A DNA stretch of 64,000 nt from Cyanosarcina radialis HA8281-LM2 (lineage in GTDB: Bacteria; Cyanobacteriota; Cyanobacteriia; Cyanobacteriales; CCAP-1448). This document shows positions 1-7,966 of the stretch, piece by piece. The notes beneath the pieces were generated by a model. The model searched no databases and was not told where the DNA came from. It saw only the letters and a list, made by a program, of their open reading frames with translations. Made by a program: the position numbers and the translations under genes. Every line of letters starts with the position of its first letter. The first letter of the stretch is position 1. The DNA is taken from positions 186,001 through 250,000 of the forward strand of contig JAHHHA010000005.1 in assembly GCA_019359615.1 (NCBI GenBank). The letters run 5' to 3'.

Positions 1-134
1 CTGACGTTGCGCCCCTTTGTATCGACTTCTCCGTCATCGTGGTCGGATGCCTCAGTATACCAAGGGCTAATCGCAGCCGTTGCTGTCAGCGATAGGGCTA
101 ATAGACCTACTCCAATAGCTTTTTTGAGATTCAT
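1..134 (-). CDS. DUF4331 family protein, N-terminal fragment (cut by window edge)
   Basis: Only the first 44 codons are in the window; the gene runs off the left edge. The start ATG has an AGAGGAG ribosome binding site 8 nt upstream. The product begins MNLKKAIGVGLLALSLTATA, a typical signal peptide, followed by EASDHDDGEVDTKGRN. This matches the start of the complete DUF4331 gene downstream (MNLKKTIGLSLLAL, then NASDHDDGEVDTKGRN), so the two are tandem paralogues. DUF4331 proteins are secreted proteins of unknown function; the acidic SDHDDGE segment follows the predicted cleavage site. Family assignment is firm from the paralogue; function is unknown. Confidence 0.85.
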   Translation of the reverse strand, partial: MNLKKAIGVGLLALSLTATAAISPWYTEASDHDDGEVDTKGRNV

Positions 135-233
135 TTGAGTTGCTCCTCTGATTGTCAGAATCAGTTATTTTTAGCGATCTTGAGGTTCGATCGACTTTTC
201 AGTTGCATTTTCTTGCCGTTAAATGCTCTGTTT

Positions 234-263
234 CCAGACCAAAACCTGCTCGTTTTTTGTTCG
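234..263 (-). promoter_or_regulatory. Upstream box 1 (CCAGACCAAAACCTGC), before the partial DUF4331 gene
   Basis: A 30-bp stretch ending 100 nt before the ATG at 134. It is 26/30 identical to 1795-1824, which lies upstream of the second DUF4331 gene, and its first 16 bp resemble 1973-1988, upstream of the sigma factor. The shared core on the + strand is CCAGACC-N-NAN-NCTGC. I infer a common promoter element or operator; whether the ECF sigma factor reads it is untested. Confidence 0.5.
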
Positions 264-342
264 TTTATGTCGCGAAAGACAAAACATCTCCCCCCAACTC
301 CCTTTCATGTTGTTGAAAAGGAGATGTTAATTCTTGATTGGT

Positions 343-390
343 GTTGGGTTGTAGGCGTACCCTGCGGGAAGGCTACGCCTACAACCCAAC
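343..390. repeat. Inverted repeat, 17-bp perfect arms
   Basis: Arms GTTGGGTTGTAGGCGTA (343-359) and its exact complement (374-390) flank a 14-nt spacer. Variants of the GTTGGGTT motif recur at 7856-7886 and 49599-49671. It lies between the two tandem DUF4331 genes and could act as a bidirectional terminator or mRNA end, though no T-run follows. Confidence 0.8.
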
Positions 391-415
391 CTACAATTCA
401 CCGTTTTTGACTTTT

Positions 416-443
416 GTACGGGCGCAAAGCTTTGCGCCCGTAC
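416..443. repeat. 28-bp perfect palindrome
   Basis: GTACGGGCGCAAAG is followed directly by its complement CTTTGCGCCCGTAC. It sits 15 bp beyond the stop codon of the complete DUF4331 gene and would form a very stable stem in RNA from either strand, so it probably marks that transcript's 3' end. Confidence 0.75.
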
Positions 444-458
444 GACTTTTGACTTGAT

Positions 459-1742
459 TTAATTCGGTTCGGCCAAGTAGGGGAAGTTCGCTAGCAACGG
501 TTGATGGCCCGTACCGCCAGCGTTAGGCCCTTCGTAAGAAACGTTATCGGTCTTGACTGCGCCATCCGATAAGACGCTTAAGGTGATATCGATTACGTCG
601 TCTTTGAGCATTCGACCGCGAATCGGGCTGAGTTTGCCATTGAGGGCGTTGCCATAGCCGCTGGGGCCGGTGGTATCGATTCGCATCACGTCGGGCAGAA
701 AAGCTCCCAAGAGGGCATTAGCTCGATCGTCGCTGTTGCCCAAAGCCTTTAAGGTTGCTTTGGCTTCGGCCACAATCGGCGCGGCGATTTTAGCAGCAGG
801 TTCTTTTCCTGCTAGGGCATCAGCTTGGAAATCAGGACCGACGCTGTTGTAAGCTGCCAATAGATTTTGACGGATTAGTAGGCCTTCAGCGATTCCAGGT
901 CGCGCTAGCTGCTCGAACTGCTTGTACTTGCCGCCTCTATCTGGGACTGAAATTGTTTCCCAAACATCAAATGTGGTCGCAGGCTTTTCCCCAAAAGTTT
1001 TAGTACCTTGGAGGAATTTAATCGGAACTCGCACCGCGATCGCATTGACGTTATAACCAGCGGCAAAATCATATCCAGGGCTGCGGAAACCGACTTTGGG
1101 ACCGAAACCAGCTAACCCAGCCCGAACGCGGAAAAACTGCTCGACATCGAAGAAGAAAGGGTCTTCTCGCAAACCAGCAAACACTGCTAATTTATTGCCC
1201 TCTACCGACATCTGGTTGATTATCGGTTCGGCATTGAGTGGGGTGGTGGTGTGTCCTGGAGATTTAATCGCCTTACCGCCTCGAATAATCGTTGCCGTAA
1301 TGCGTTGCTGTCCTTTATCGTTCGGTTCGCCAAATTCAAACCTCAGTACCACATCTTCTTTACCAGTAGCAGCAGCATCGTTATTGCCCACTCGCGTCAC
1401 TTTAAATTCGTAACGGGCGTTAGTGCTAAAGAAGTATTGTTGTCTGGCTAGCGATCGCGGATTGGTGTTCATGACCAAAACTAGATTATCGCCATCAGCA
1501 TTAGGGTTCTGGTCTTTTTCGCGGAAGACGTATAAATCGGTCAAACTCAGGTTGCGTCCCTTGGTATCCACCTCACCATCGTCGTGATCGGAAGCGTTGA
1601 TGTACTGGGGAATAGTGGTAACGCCCAAAGTTAAAGTTAGGGCCAGCAAACTTAAGCCAATAGTTTTTTTCAGATTCATTGGGGGAACTCTGAAAGAAAA
1701 GCGGGGTGAAGATTTGTCATCATCGGTCGTTCGATTTGCCAT
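459..1742 (-). CDS. DUF4331 family secreted protein
   Basis: Complete member of the DUF4331 family, 427 aa from the chosen start. The ATG at 1742 (MANRTTDDDK) is preceded by AAAGGAG with 6-nt spacing, the best ribosome site here. The alternative ATG at 1679 (MNLKKTIGLSLLAL) matches the start of the neighbouring paralogue but lacks a clear ribosome site. Either way a hydrophobic signal segment (MNLKKTIGLSLLALTLTLGV) precedes NASDHDDGEVDTKGRN, so the mature protein should be exported. Conserved blocks such as LSLTDLYVFR and the C-terminal LANFPYLAEPN fit the family. Biochemical function is unknown. It is transcribed divergently from an ECF sigma/anti-sigma pair, and a shared upstream box suggests it belongs to that regulon. 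Confidence 0.88.
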   Translation of the reverse strand: MANRTTDDDKSSPRFSFRVPPMNLKKTIGLSLLALTLTLGVTTIPQYINASDHDDGEVDTKGRNLSLTDLYVFREKDQNPNADGDNLVLVMNTNPRSLARQQYFFSTNARYEFKVTRVGNNDAAATGKEDVVLRFEFGEPNDKGQQRITATIIRGGKAIKSPGHTTTPLNAEPIINQMSVEGNKLAVFAGLREDPFFFDVEQFFRVRAGLAGFGPKVGFRSPGYDFAAGYNVNAIAVRVPIKFLQGTKTFGEKPATTFDVWETISVPDRGGKYKQFEQLARPGIAEGLLIRQNLLAAYNSVGPDFQADALAGKEPAAKIAAPIVAEAKATLKALGNSDDRANALLGAFLPDVMRIDTTGPSGYGNALNGKLSPIRGRMLKDDVIDITLSVLSDGAVKTDNVSYEGPNAGGTGHQPLLANFPYLAEPN

Positions 1743-1794
1743 ACTTGTCTCCTTTGGGTTTTGATTTATTTTCGATTCGCCTAATCCTCGGTTG

Positions 1795-1824
1795 CCAGAC
1801 CGAAAACTGCTCATTTTTTGCTCG
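1795..1824 (-). promoter_or_regulatory. Upstream box 2 (CCAGACCGAAAACTGC), before the complete DUF4331 gene
   Basis: Matches 234-263 at 26 of 30 positions. It lies 53 nt upstream of the ATG at 1742 or 116 nt upstream of the ATG at 1679; the latter distance is close to the 100 nt seen for the first paralogue. Likely part of a shared promoter or operator. Confidence 0.5.
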
Positions 1825-2165
1825 GTTTTGTGGTTAAATGCGATCGCAGGAACACAGCCAAGCTGAAGCTTTCACTCCTAACGGGGTGCAGCTATAGCAA
1901 CAAAGGGCTATGCGGTTGGCACTCGATCGATGTGGCTCGATCGATGCCTAGATGAAATTAATGTGGATAACTCCAGACCGTAGACTGCGGTAGCTTTTAA
2001 ACGCTTGGCTGGAGATTTTCCTTAAAGATCGCATTTTTCTCGATATGAGGTCATCGAATCAGTGAAATTTAGCAATCTACAGGTATATACGCAGGGTTCT
2101 TCGAGTTGGATCTATGAGGGCAAAAATTTTTTTTCGCCTAGCTATCAAAAGGTTGTTCTACTTAG
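1825..2165. promoter_or_regulatory. Divergent control region between DUF4331 and the sigma factor
   Basis: No gene is seen. It holds a direct repeat CTCGATCGATG at 1922-1932 and 1936-1946 (14-bp period), and a third copy of the shared box, CCAGACCGTAGACTGC, at 1973-1988 (14/16 identical to 1795-1810). A T-rich run occurs just before the sigma gene. Promoters for both directions must lie here; exact -35/-10 elements could not be assigned. Confidence 0.55.
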
Positions 2166-2732
2166 ATGAAAGCCCAACAAGATCTCGCTGAACCTGCTTG
2201 GTTGGCGCAGATTGCTCAGCAAGATCGAGCCGCCTTGAGCCAACTGTACGATCGCTACCACCGGATAATTTATGCGGTGGCTTTCCGGGTGCTGAATTCT
2301 GCCGAAGAAGCCGAGGAAGTCGTCATTGATGTGTTTTCTCAGGTATGGCGCACCGCAAATCGGTACGATCCAGAGCGATCGCGGGTAGATTCTTGGTTGT
2401 TCATGATGACTCGCTCTCGCGCCTTAGATCGGCTGCGGGCGTTGCAGCGGGCCGCAAAAGCGGTAGCAGCTTCGGTAGAAGTCGCCCAAATTCCTTTCTC
2501 GGCACAGATCCCAGATCCAATTGAAGACGTATTAATTAATGAGAGGCGCGATCGCGTTTTAGCAGCCCTGCAAGAACTGCCAGAAAATCAAAGGCTAGTT
2601 CTGGAGTTAGCTTACTACCAAGGGCTAACTCAGGCAGAAATTGCCGCTCGAACTGGCGAAGCTCTCGGCACGATTAAAACCCGAATTCGTCTGGGATTGA
2701 GCAAACTGCGGGGGATTATCGATTCCGTGTAG
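2166..2732 (+). CDS. ECF-type RNA polymerase sigma factor
   Basis: 188-aa sigma-70 family factor with the two-domain ECF layout. Sigma region 2 spans about residues 20-95 (LSQLYDRYHRIIYAVAFRVL, then DVFSQVWRTANRYDP), and sigma region 4 about 130-185 (ALQELPENQRLVLELAYYQG, then the helix-turn-helix TQAEIAARTGEALGTIKTRI). Region 3 is absent. The next gene, 118 bp downstream on the same strand, is a fused anti-sigma/cupin protein, so this resembles RpoE-ChrR type pairs, which in proteobacteria respond to singlet oxygen; the stimulus here is not shown. Likely autoregulated, since the upstream region carries the box shared with the DUF4331 genes. Confidence 0.92.
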   Translation: MKAQQDLAEPAWLAQIAQQDRAALSQLYDRYHRIIYAVAFRVLNSAEEAEEVVIDVFSQVWRTANRYDPERSRVDSWLFMMTRSRALDRLRALQRAAKAVAASVEVAQIPFSAQIPDPIEDVLINERRDRVLAALQELPENQRLVLELAYYQGLTQAEIAARTGEALGTIKTRIRLGLSKLRGIIDSV

Positions 2733-2850
2733 TCGATCGAGCTAGGATGGAGCTATAAAATGAATAAATATTTTTTATTTTAATAGCTATTATTTAAAAT
2801 GAACAGCAATCTCTCACCAGTTACCAGACGTATAGCGGGAGTAACGATCT

Positions 2851-3480
2851 ATGAAACCTGAAAACTTCAGCGAACTTGCTGCCCTATACGCGCTCGATCT
2901 GCTCGATGGGGATGATGTCCGTCTAATTGAAGACGACATCTTAGAAAATCCAGAGTTAGAAGCCGAGCTAGCACAATTTCAGGCAGCCGTTGCCACTATT
3001 CCTTACAGCACTCCTCTAGTGCCAGTTGCTCCCACTCTCAAAAATCGCTTATTCGATCGCATTGCGACAGAAAAATCCTCTCCCTTTTTTAAGAGGCATA
3101 AGGATATGGAAGGGGGAGAAGAGCGATTGAGTCTACCTTTTGTCTCGATATCGGATTTGACCGATCTAGCGGCTAAGGCTTCCTGGGAACCGCAACCAAT
3201 TCCAGGAGTAGAGGTGGCTAAAGTTCATGTAGACGCAGATAACCGCGAGATTGCTTTCTTCCTGCGAGCGGCTAATGGGGTAGAATTCCCCAGACACCAA
3301 CACGCCAGCCAGGAGGAGATTGCGATTTTAGAGGGCGATCTCTCGATCGACGGCGAGCCTTATGTTAGCGGCGATCGCATCCATTCAACTCCAGGTTCCG
3401 TTCACACCCCAACGACTAAAGCTGGTTGCTTAATCTTCGTCCGCACTTCGCTCGATGATGAAAATCTTCCCGATGGGTAA
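2851..3480 (+). CDS. Anti-sigma factor with C-terminal cupin (ChrR-like)
   Basis: 209 aa. An N-terminal helical anti-sigma domain (FSELAALYALDLLDGDDVRL and following, residues 1-75) is joined by a charged linker to a cupin (about 105-205). Cupin motif 1 is complete: G-x5-HQH-x4-E-x6-G around GVEFPRHQHASQEEIAILEG; motif 2 is GDRIHSTPGSVH. The N-terminal part lacks the HxxxCxxC zinc site of ChrR, so it is closer to zinc-free anti-sigma domains. It probably binds the sigma factor encoded just upstream and releases it when the cupin senses its signal. GGGAG precedes the ATG. The linker at 3076-3120 is purine-rich and may be repeat-derived. Confidence 0.85.
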   Translation: MKPENFSELAALYALDLLDGDDVRLIEDDILENPELEAELAQFQAAVATIPYSTPLVPVAPTLKNRLFDRIATEKSSPFFKRHKDMEGGEERLSLPFVSISDLTDLAAKASWEPQPIPGVEVAKVHVDADNREIAFFLRAANGVEFPRHQHASQEEIAILEGDLSIDGEPYVSGDRIHSTPGSVHTPTTKAGCLIFVRTSLDDENLPDG

Positions 3481-3499
3481 TTACATCAAAGGCTAAAAT

Positions 3500-3634
3500 G
3501 GTGCGTTACGACGGATTGTTAAATCTAGGTCAGAGTAAAGGTTATTGCCGTCTAACGCACCCTACTTTAATACAACAAATTCAGCTTGACACCCCAGTCA
3601 ATTCAGTAGGATGTGTTACGCAGCGTAACGCACC
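3500..3634. repeat. GTGCGTTACG inverted repeats
   Basis: GGTGCGTTACG at 3500-3510 pairs with CGTAACGCACC at 3624-3634, and a nested hairpin TGTTACG-CAG-CGTAACG lies at 3614-3630. It fills the gap between the anti-sigma gene and the DUF1611 gene; a dispersed non-coding repeat is likely. Confidence 0.6.
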
Positions 3635-3654
3635 ACCACAGCTTACATTTATTT

Positions 3655-4701
3655 ATGCTCAAAGCCGAACATCGAGTAGCCATCCTCCAACATGAAGGAC
3701 TCAAGGGAGTTCAAGGGAAAACTGGGCTGACATTGTTACGCTATAGCGAAGCCTCGATCGTGGCAGTTATCGATTATCAATCGGCGGGAGAATCTCTAGA
3801 GCAATTGACCGGAATTAAGCGGGATGTGCCAATCGTAGCCTCGGTAGCTGAGGCCCTATCTTACAATCCCGACGTGCTGGCGATTGGGATCGCTCCCTCT
3901 GGTGGAGCGATGCCAGATAGTTGGTGGCAAGAGGTGAAGCAAGCCGTAGTTGCTGGGTTGTCAGTGGTAAATGGCCTCCACACCCCCCTGGCTTCCCACC
4001 CAGATCTGCAAGTATCGCTAGGACCAGATCGATGGATTTGGGATGTCCGTCAAGAACCACCTGGATTGCAAGTTGGCAGCGGTAAGGCCAGATCGCTTCC
4101 TTGTTACCGCATTTTAACGGTGGGTACAGATATGGCGATCGGCAAAATGTCGGCTAATTTAGAATTACAGCGGGCCTCGAAACAGCGGGGTTGGCGCTCT
4201 AAATTTCTGGCCACCGGACAAGCAGGCTTGATGATCGCTGGCGACGGAGTAGCCCTCGATGCCGTGCGGGTAGACTTTGCGGCTGGAGCGATCGAACAAA
4301 TAGTCATGCGCTTCGGCTACGACTACGATATCTTATATGTCGAAGGACAAGGTTCGCTCCTGCATCCTGGTTCGACCGCCACCTTACCGCTGATGCGCGG
4401 CTCTCAACCGACTCACTTGATATTGGTACATCGCGCCGGACAAGATCTCGTTCGCAATTGCCCTGATGTCAAAATTCCCCTGCTCCCAGAAGTAATTCAG
4501 TTGTACGAAGCAGTAGCGCGTGCAGGTGGGGCGTTTCCCAGTACCAAAGTAGCTGCGATCGCTCTCAATACTGGTCATCTTAACCCCACAGCAGCCCAGC
4601 AAGCGATCGATCGAACCGCAGCCGAAACTGGATTGCCTTGCACCGATGTCGTCCGCTATGGGGGCGACAAACTCTTAGATGCCTTACAGCTAAATCTTTA
4701 G
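3655..4701 (+). CDS. DUF1611 (DgcN-like) P-loop protein
   Basis: 348 aa from ATG 3655 (MLKAEHRVAILQHEG); a more upstream ATG at 3613 would add 14 non-conserved residues encoded by the repeat. The N-terminal half is Rossmann-like (VLAIGIAPSGGAMPDSWW); the C-terminal half has a nucleotide-binding-like loop (TVGTDMAIGKMSANLEL) and the conserved VEGQGSLLHPG and LILVHRAGQD segments of DUF1611. Characterised relatives (DgcN) act in D-glutamate metabolism, usually with the epimerase-like DgcA; no dgcA neighbour is present here, so the substrate is uncertain. Confidence 0.82.
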   Translation: MLKAEHRVAILQHEGLKGVQGKTGLTLLRYSEASIVAVIDYQSAGESLEQLTGIKRDVPIVASVAEALSYNPDVLAIGIAPSGGAMPDSWWQEVKQAVVAGLSVVNGLHTPLASHPDLQVSLGPDRWIWDVRQEPPGLQVGSGKARSLPCYRILTVGTDMAIGKMSANLELQRASKQRGWRSKFLATGQAGLMIAGDGVALDAVRVDFAAGAIEQIVMRFGYDYDILYVEGQGSLLHPGSTATLPLMRGSQPTHLILVHRAGQDLVRNCPDVKIPLLPEVIQLYEAVARAGGAFPSTKVAAIALNTGHLNPTAAQQAIDRTAAETGLPCTDVVRYGGDKLLDALQLNL

Positions 4702-4727
4702 ATATAAAAATAATTAGATAATTCTTG

Positions 4728-4844
4728 TGGGATAGCCCTCTGGGCTGTCCCATGACGAGATGTGTCTGCACCCTAGTGCTTCGTCAAGGTAGAAGTGATG
4801 GCTAGCTCTCACCCCCAACCCCTCTCCCAAGCTTGGGAGAGGGG
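4728..4844. repeat. Two hairpin repeats
   Basis: TGGGATAGCCC-TCT-GGGCTGTCCCA (4728-4752, one G-T pair) and the perfect palindrome CCCCTCTCCCAAG/CTTGGGAGAGGGG (4819-4844). Members of both families recur: the first at 18956-18982 and 61601-61629, the second at 22681, 23194 and 47356. They lie between convergent genes and may end both transcripts. Confidence 0.75.
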
Positions 4845-4883
4845 AGAAACAACCTGTCAATTTGAAGCTGACAGACTACTAGC

Positions 4884-5669
4884 CTATTCCCCTTGCTGTT
4901 GGTAAGCCAAATAAACGGCCTCTAAAAATACCTCTGGCCTCAAACCTGCTGGAATTTGTTCTAGGGCGACGATTTTTCTGACTGGACGAGCCATTTGCAA
5001 GCTCAAGTCGGTTCTAGCTTGGGGTGACAGCGCCGTTCGCCGCTGTAAATATTCCCGAATGGCAGCAAAGTCATCGGGTAGCAATTGTGAGATATTTACC
5101 ATTTGCGGCAACTGAGTTGCTAGTTCTCTGGCCGGTGCGGAAATCGCAAAGCTGGCTGTCGCTACTAGGTATTCTTCCTGAATGACAATGGTTCCGGCTG
5201 CCCAATCTCCCAATCGTTTTTCCTTCGCACCAAAGATGATGAAAAATACTCCAATGAAGATGATGTCATCGATCGGCCTCAGAAGCGATCGCAAGGCTGC
5301 TTGTTGAATCCCAACTCGCCGCCCGTCATCTCTAATTACTCGAATTTTGGTATAGCGTTTTTCTGGAGTTTGTCCTTGCCACAACGTCTCAAATAAGACG
5401 AAATAGCCAGTATAAATAACATAGTTGAGCAATAAAAAAATCGCTCTAAACCAAAGCTTTAGGTCGTCACTACTGCCCGTTGTTGATTCTAGTATATTCG
5501 CTATTTGAGTGGAGAAAATAATCCAAATAAATCCGGTCAATAATATGGTTAAAGACAAGACGATATAATCGATTAGTAAAGCTAAAGTGCGATTGCCAAT
5601 TCCAGCAAGCGTAAATTCTAACTCTACACTTTCTGGAGTTTGAAGAGCGATCTTATTTAATAAGTGCAT
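4884..5669 (-). CDS. RDD family membrane protein
   Basis: 261 aa. Family features are visible: RTLALLIDYIVL in the first membrane helix, then GQTPEKRYTKIRVIRDDG, RSLLRPIDD, and KEKRLGDWAAGTIVI. About three to four membrane segments occupy residues 25-165; residues 175-261 form a soluble tail (LPQMVNISQLLPDDFAAIRE). RDD proteins are integral membrane proteins of mostly unknown role, sometimes linked to ion transport. It is preceded on the same strand by a frameshifted membrane gene, and a SpoIIM-type gene diverges beyond that; RDD and SpoIIM genes are often neighbours. Confidence 0.88.
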   Translation of the reverse strand: MHLLNKIALQTPESVELEFTLAGIGNRTLALLIDYIVLSLTILLTGFIWIIFSTQIANILESTTGSSDDLKLWFRAIFLLLNYVIYTGYFVLFETLWQGQTPEKRYTKIRVIRDDGRRVGIQQAALRSLLRPIDDIIFIGVFFIIFGAKEKRLGDWAAGTIVIQEEYLVATASFAISAPARELATQLPQMVNISQLLPDDFAAIREYLQRRTALSPQARTDLSLQMARPVRKIVALEQIPAGLRPEVFLEAVYLAYQQQGE

Positions 5670-5736
5670 ATTTTAAATTATGAATCGTAAATGATGAAAG
5701 CCGCACCGATTATTGAGGCTGAATAATAATTTTTAC

Positions 5737-6710
5737 TTACCAATTTTCTTCGGAACTAAGTTCGCGCAAATGCAATCCCAAGACTTCATTGCGAATGCGA
5801 AGATCGTAGTAAATAATGGCTTTTACACTTTGCCACAATGGTAATGCTAACAAATTTATTGCTAGCATTAATATATAAAAAACAACTATAGAAAATAATA
5901 ATATCCAAAAAATGTAAGCTGGAACGGGATTCAATATTATTTTGGACAGCATCTCGACAATAAATAAATTTTGAAATTCCACATAAAGCAATTGAGCGAC
6001 GATAAATATAGGCAAGTTAATCAAAAAAGTTACAATTTGGATTGTTTGAATGCGAAAAACAGAGCGGTTAGTTAACTGCCAACTTCTACTAATAGATCTG
6101 GTAGCCGATAAGTTTGGCTCGATCGCTAATAAAACTTCAGATATTATTAACTTAGAAGAAATCCAAGTCATGGTAGAAATCAAAACTAACCAGACAATTA
6201 TTATGACTAAAGGATTCTGCTCTAAAACGGTCGAACCTACTCTAGAAACTAATAAAATAATAGCAAATACCAGCGATAATAATAGATAAACTAATATAAA
6301 CCAGAAAAAATAATTAAAAATCCTAAAATTGAGGAAAACAAAAGACTCCAAAAGCGCTTTTTTACTTCCGCCCTAGCAGTTTTGATGCTTTTCGGTCGAT
6401 CGATCGATTCTCGAAATCCCAAACGCGAGATCGTTGCCGAATTAATTAAAGATCTACCGTGACAATAAAGCAGGAAGATCGACCACAGCGGTACGATTAA
6501 CCATAAGTCAGATAAGTCAAATCGGTCGTTAATAATCAGTAGCAGCAAGGGAGCGATCGCCAGCAAAGGCAGCAACGACCACAAAGTAGCTCTGAGGGCA
6601 AGACCGAGATATAACTTCAAATGCGATCGATAAAGCTTAACGCCAGCGGTGACAGCATTGCCAGCACTAAGCGGTCGCCAGGAATTGCCGGAACTGAGAT
6701 GGCCAGACAT
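5737..6710 (-). pseudogene. Polytopic membrane protein gene split by a frameshift
   Basis: Two overlapping frames together encode one membrane protein of about 325 aa. The 5' part (from 6710, MSGHLSSGNSWRPLSAGN) reads PLSAGNAVTAGVKLYRSHLK and ends in a stop at 6291. The 3' part continues the same hydrophobic protein and ends with the typical LWQSVKAIIYYDLRIRNE. The parts join if the T6 run at 6305-6310 (A6 on +) were T7: LIIF then FWFILVYLLLSL. The type is that of cyanobacterial proteins with a glycerophosphodiester-phosphodiesterase-like membrane domain. A real inactivation, sequencing error, or slippage at the T-run are all possible; no rescue signal was identified. Confidence 0.75.
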
Positions 6711-6789
6711 AGATCGAACTATCTGGGGAATTGAGAGCGATCGATGTTATTTTAGATTACTTTTAAAGATAAATCTGTGGCGAATTTGT

Positions 6790-7749
6790 ATGAACGTTCG
6801 GCGTTGGATCGCACGGCGGGAACCCAACTGGAAGCGTCTCGATACCCTGCTCGATCGAGTGGAAACTAAGGGGTTAAAGTCTTTAACAGCATTAGAAATC
6901 AAGGAATTAGCGAGCTTGTATCGATCGGTTTCTGCCGATCTCGCCCGCGCCCGCACCAACCAAGTCAGCAATACTTTGGTACAAAACCTGCAAATTCTGA
7001 CATCTCGCAGCTATAACCAAATTTATCAGGGTTCTCGCCGCCAAGAATGGCAAGCCTTGTTAGAGTTCTACCGCTGGGGTTTTCCGGCCGTAGTGCAACA
7101 GACTTGGAGATATACTGCTGCCGCCACGGCTTTGTTTTTGCTGGGATGTTTGGTGGCTTGGTGGTATACCTGGCAAGATCCGGTATTTTTATCCCTTTTA
7201 GTCCCAGAACGGCTAATTTCTCAAGTGCGCGATCGCCATGAGTTATGGATGGGTTCGATCGTTGGGATCGAGCCTTTAGCATCCACTGCCATTATGACTA
7301 ATAACTTACAAGTGTCTTTTGCCGCTGTGGCTGGTGGCATTACTGCTGGGGCGATTACGGCTTTTATGATGGTCTACAACGGACTCCATATCGGTGCTAT
7401 AGCCACGTTGGTAGGACAAAATAATTTGGCTTATCCTTTTTGGGCGTTCGTCTTTCCCCACGGTTCCCTAGAATTACCTGCCATCTTTTTTGCTGGCGGT
7501 GCGGGTTTCCTCCTTGCTAGAGCGATTTTGTTTCCTGGCAAATATCGCCGCGCTGATGCTTTAAAATTCTACGGCGATCGCGCGGTTAAATTAGTATTCG
7601 GCATCGTCCCGATGTTGATTATTGCTGGAGCGATCGAAGGATTTTTTTCACCTAGTCCTCTAGTTCCAGAAATATTTAAATACATTGTTGGCGTTGGGCT
7701 ATTTACTCTATTGTCGATCTATTGCCGTCGCCAAAGAGTGCAGCCTTAA
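6790..7749 (+). CDS. Stage II sporulation protein M (SpoIIM)/DUF95-like membrane protein
   Basis: 319 aa from ATG 6790 (MNVRRWIARREPNWKRLDTL), the conserved start; an upstream ATG at 6649 would overlap the divergent gene. An N-terminal helical region (EIKELASLYRSVSADLARAR, residues 35-65) precedes four to five membrane helices (FLLGCLVAWWYTW, AGAITAFMMVYNGLHIG, FVFPHGSLELPAIFFAGGAG, VPMLIIAGAIEGFF). The FPHGxxELPA motif is diagnostic of this family. The name comes from Bacillus sporulation, which cyanobacteria lack; the role here is unknown, probably membrane-associated together with the RDD protein. Confidence 0.88.
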   Translation: MNVRRWIARREPNWKRLDTLLDRVETKGLKSLTALEIKELASLYRSVSADLARARTNQVSNTLVQNLQILTSRSYNQIYQGSRRQEWQALLEFYRWGFPAVVQQTWRYTAAATALFLLGCLVAWWYTWQDPVFLSLLVPERLISQVRDRHELWMGSIVGIEPLASTAIMTNNLQVSFAAVAGGITAGAITAFMMVYNGLHIGAIATLVGQNNLAYPFWAFVFPHGSLELPAIFFAGGAGFLLARAILFPGKYRRADALKFYGDRAVKLVFGIVPMLIIAGAIEGFFSPSPLVPEIFKYIVGVGLFTLLSIYCRRQRVQP

Positions 7750-7855
7750 ATTTTATTTGAAATCCAACAAGTAACATCTACAGCGATTAGTAACTCGGCG
7801 AGCTAGAAAGTTGGTACTATTTACCGCATCAGTTGTAGGTTGGGTTGAACGGAGT

Positions 7856-7886
7856 GAAACCCAACACCCCAAGAATGTTGGGTTTC
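7856..7886. repeat. GAAACCCAACA hairpin
   Basis: Arms GAAACCCAACA and TGTTGGGTTTC with a 9-nt loop, within a longer unit that begins GTAGGTTGGGTTGAACGGAG at 7835. The same unit recurs at 49599. It lies between convergent genes and may serve as a transcript end. Confidence 0.7.
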
Positions 7887-7966
7887 AATTATGGTCGATC
7901 GACCGAATTTGATATAAAACGCTTTATTGACCACAGATGAACACAGATAAACACAGATGAAGATGT

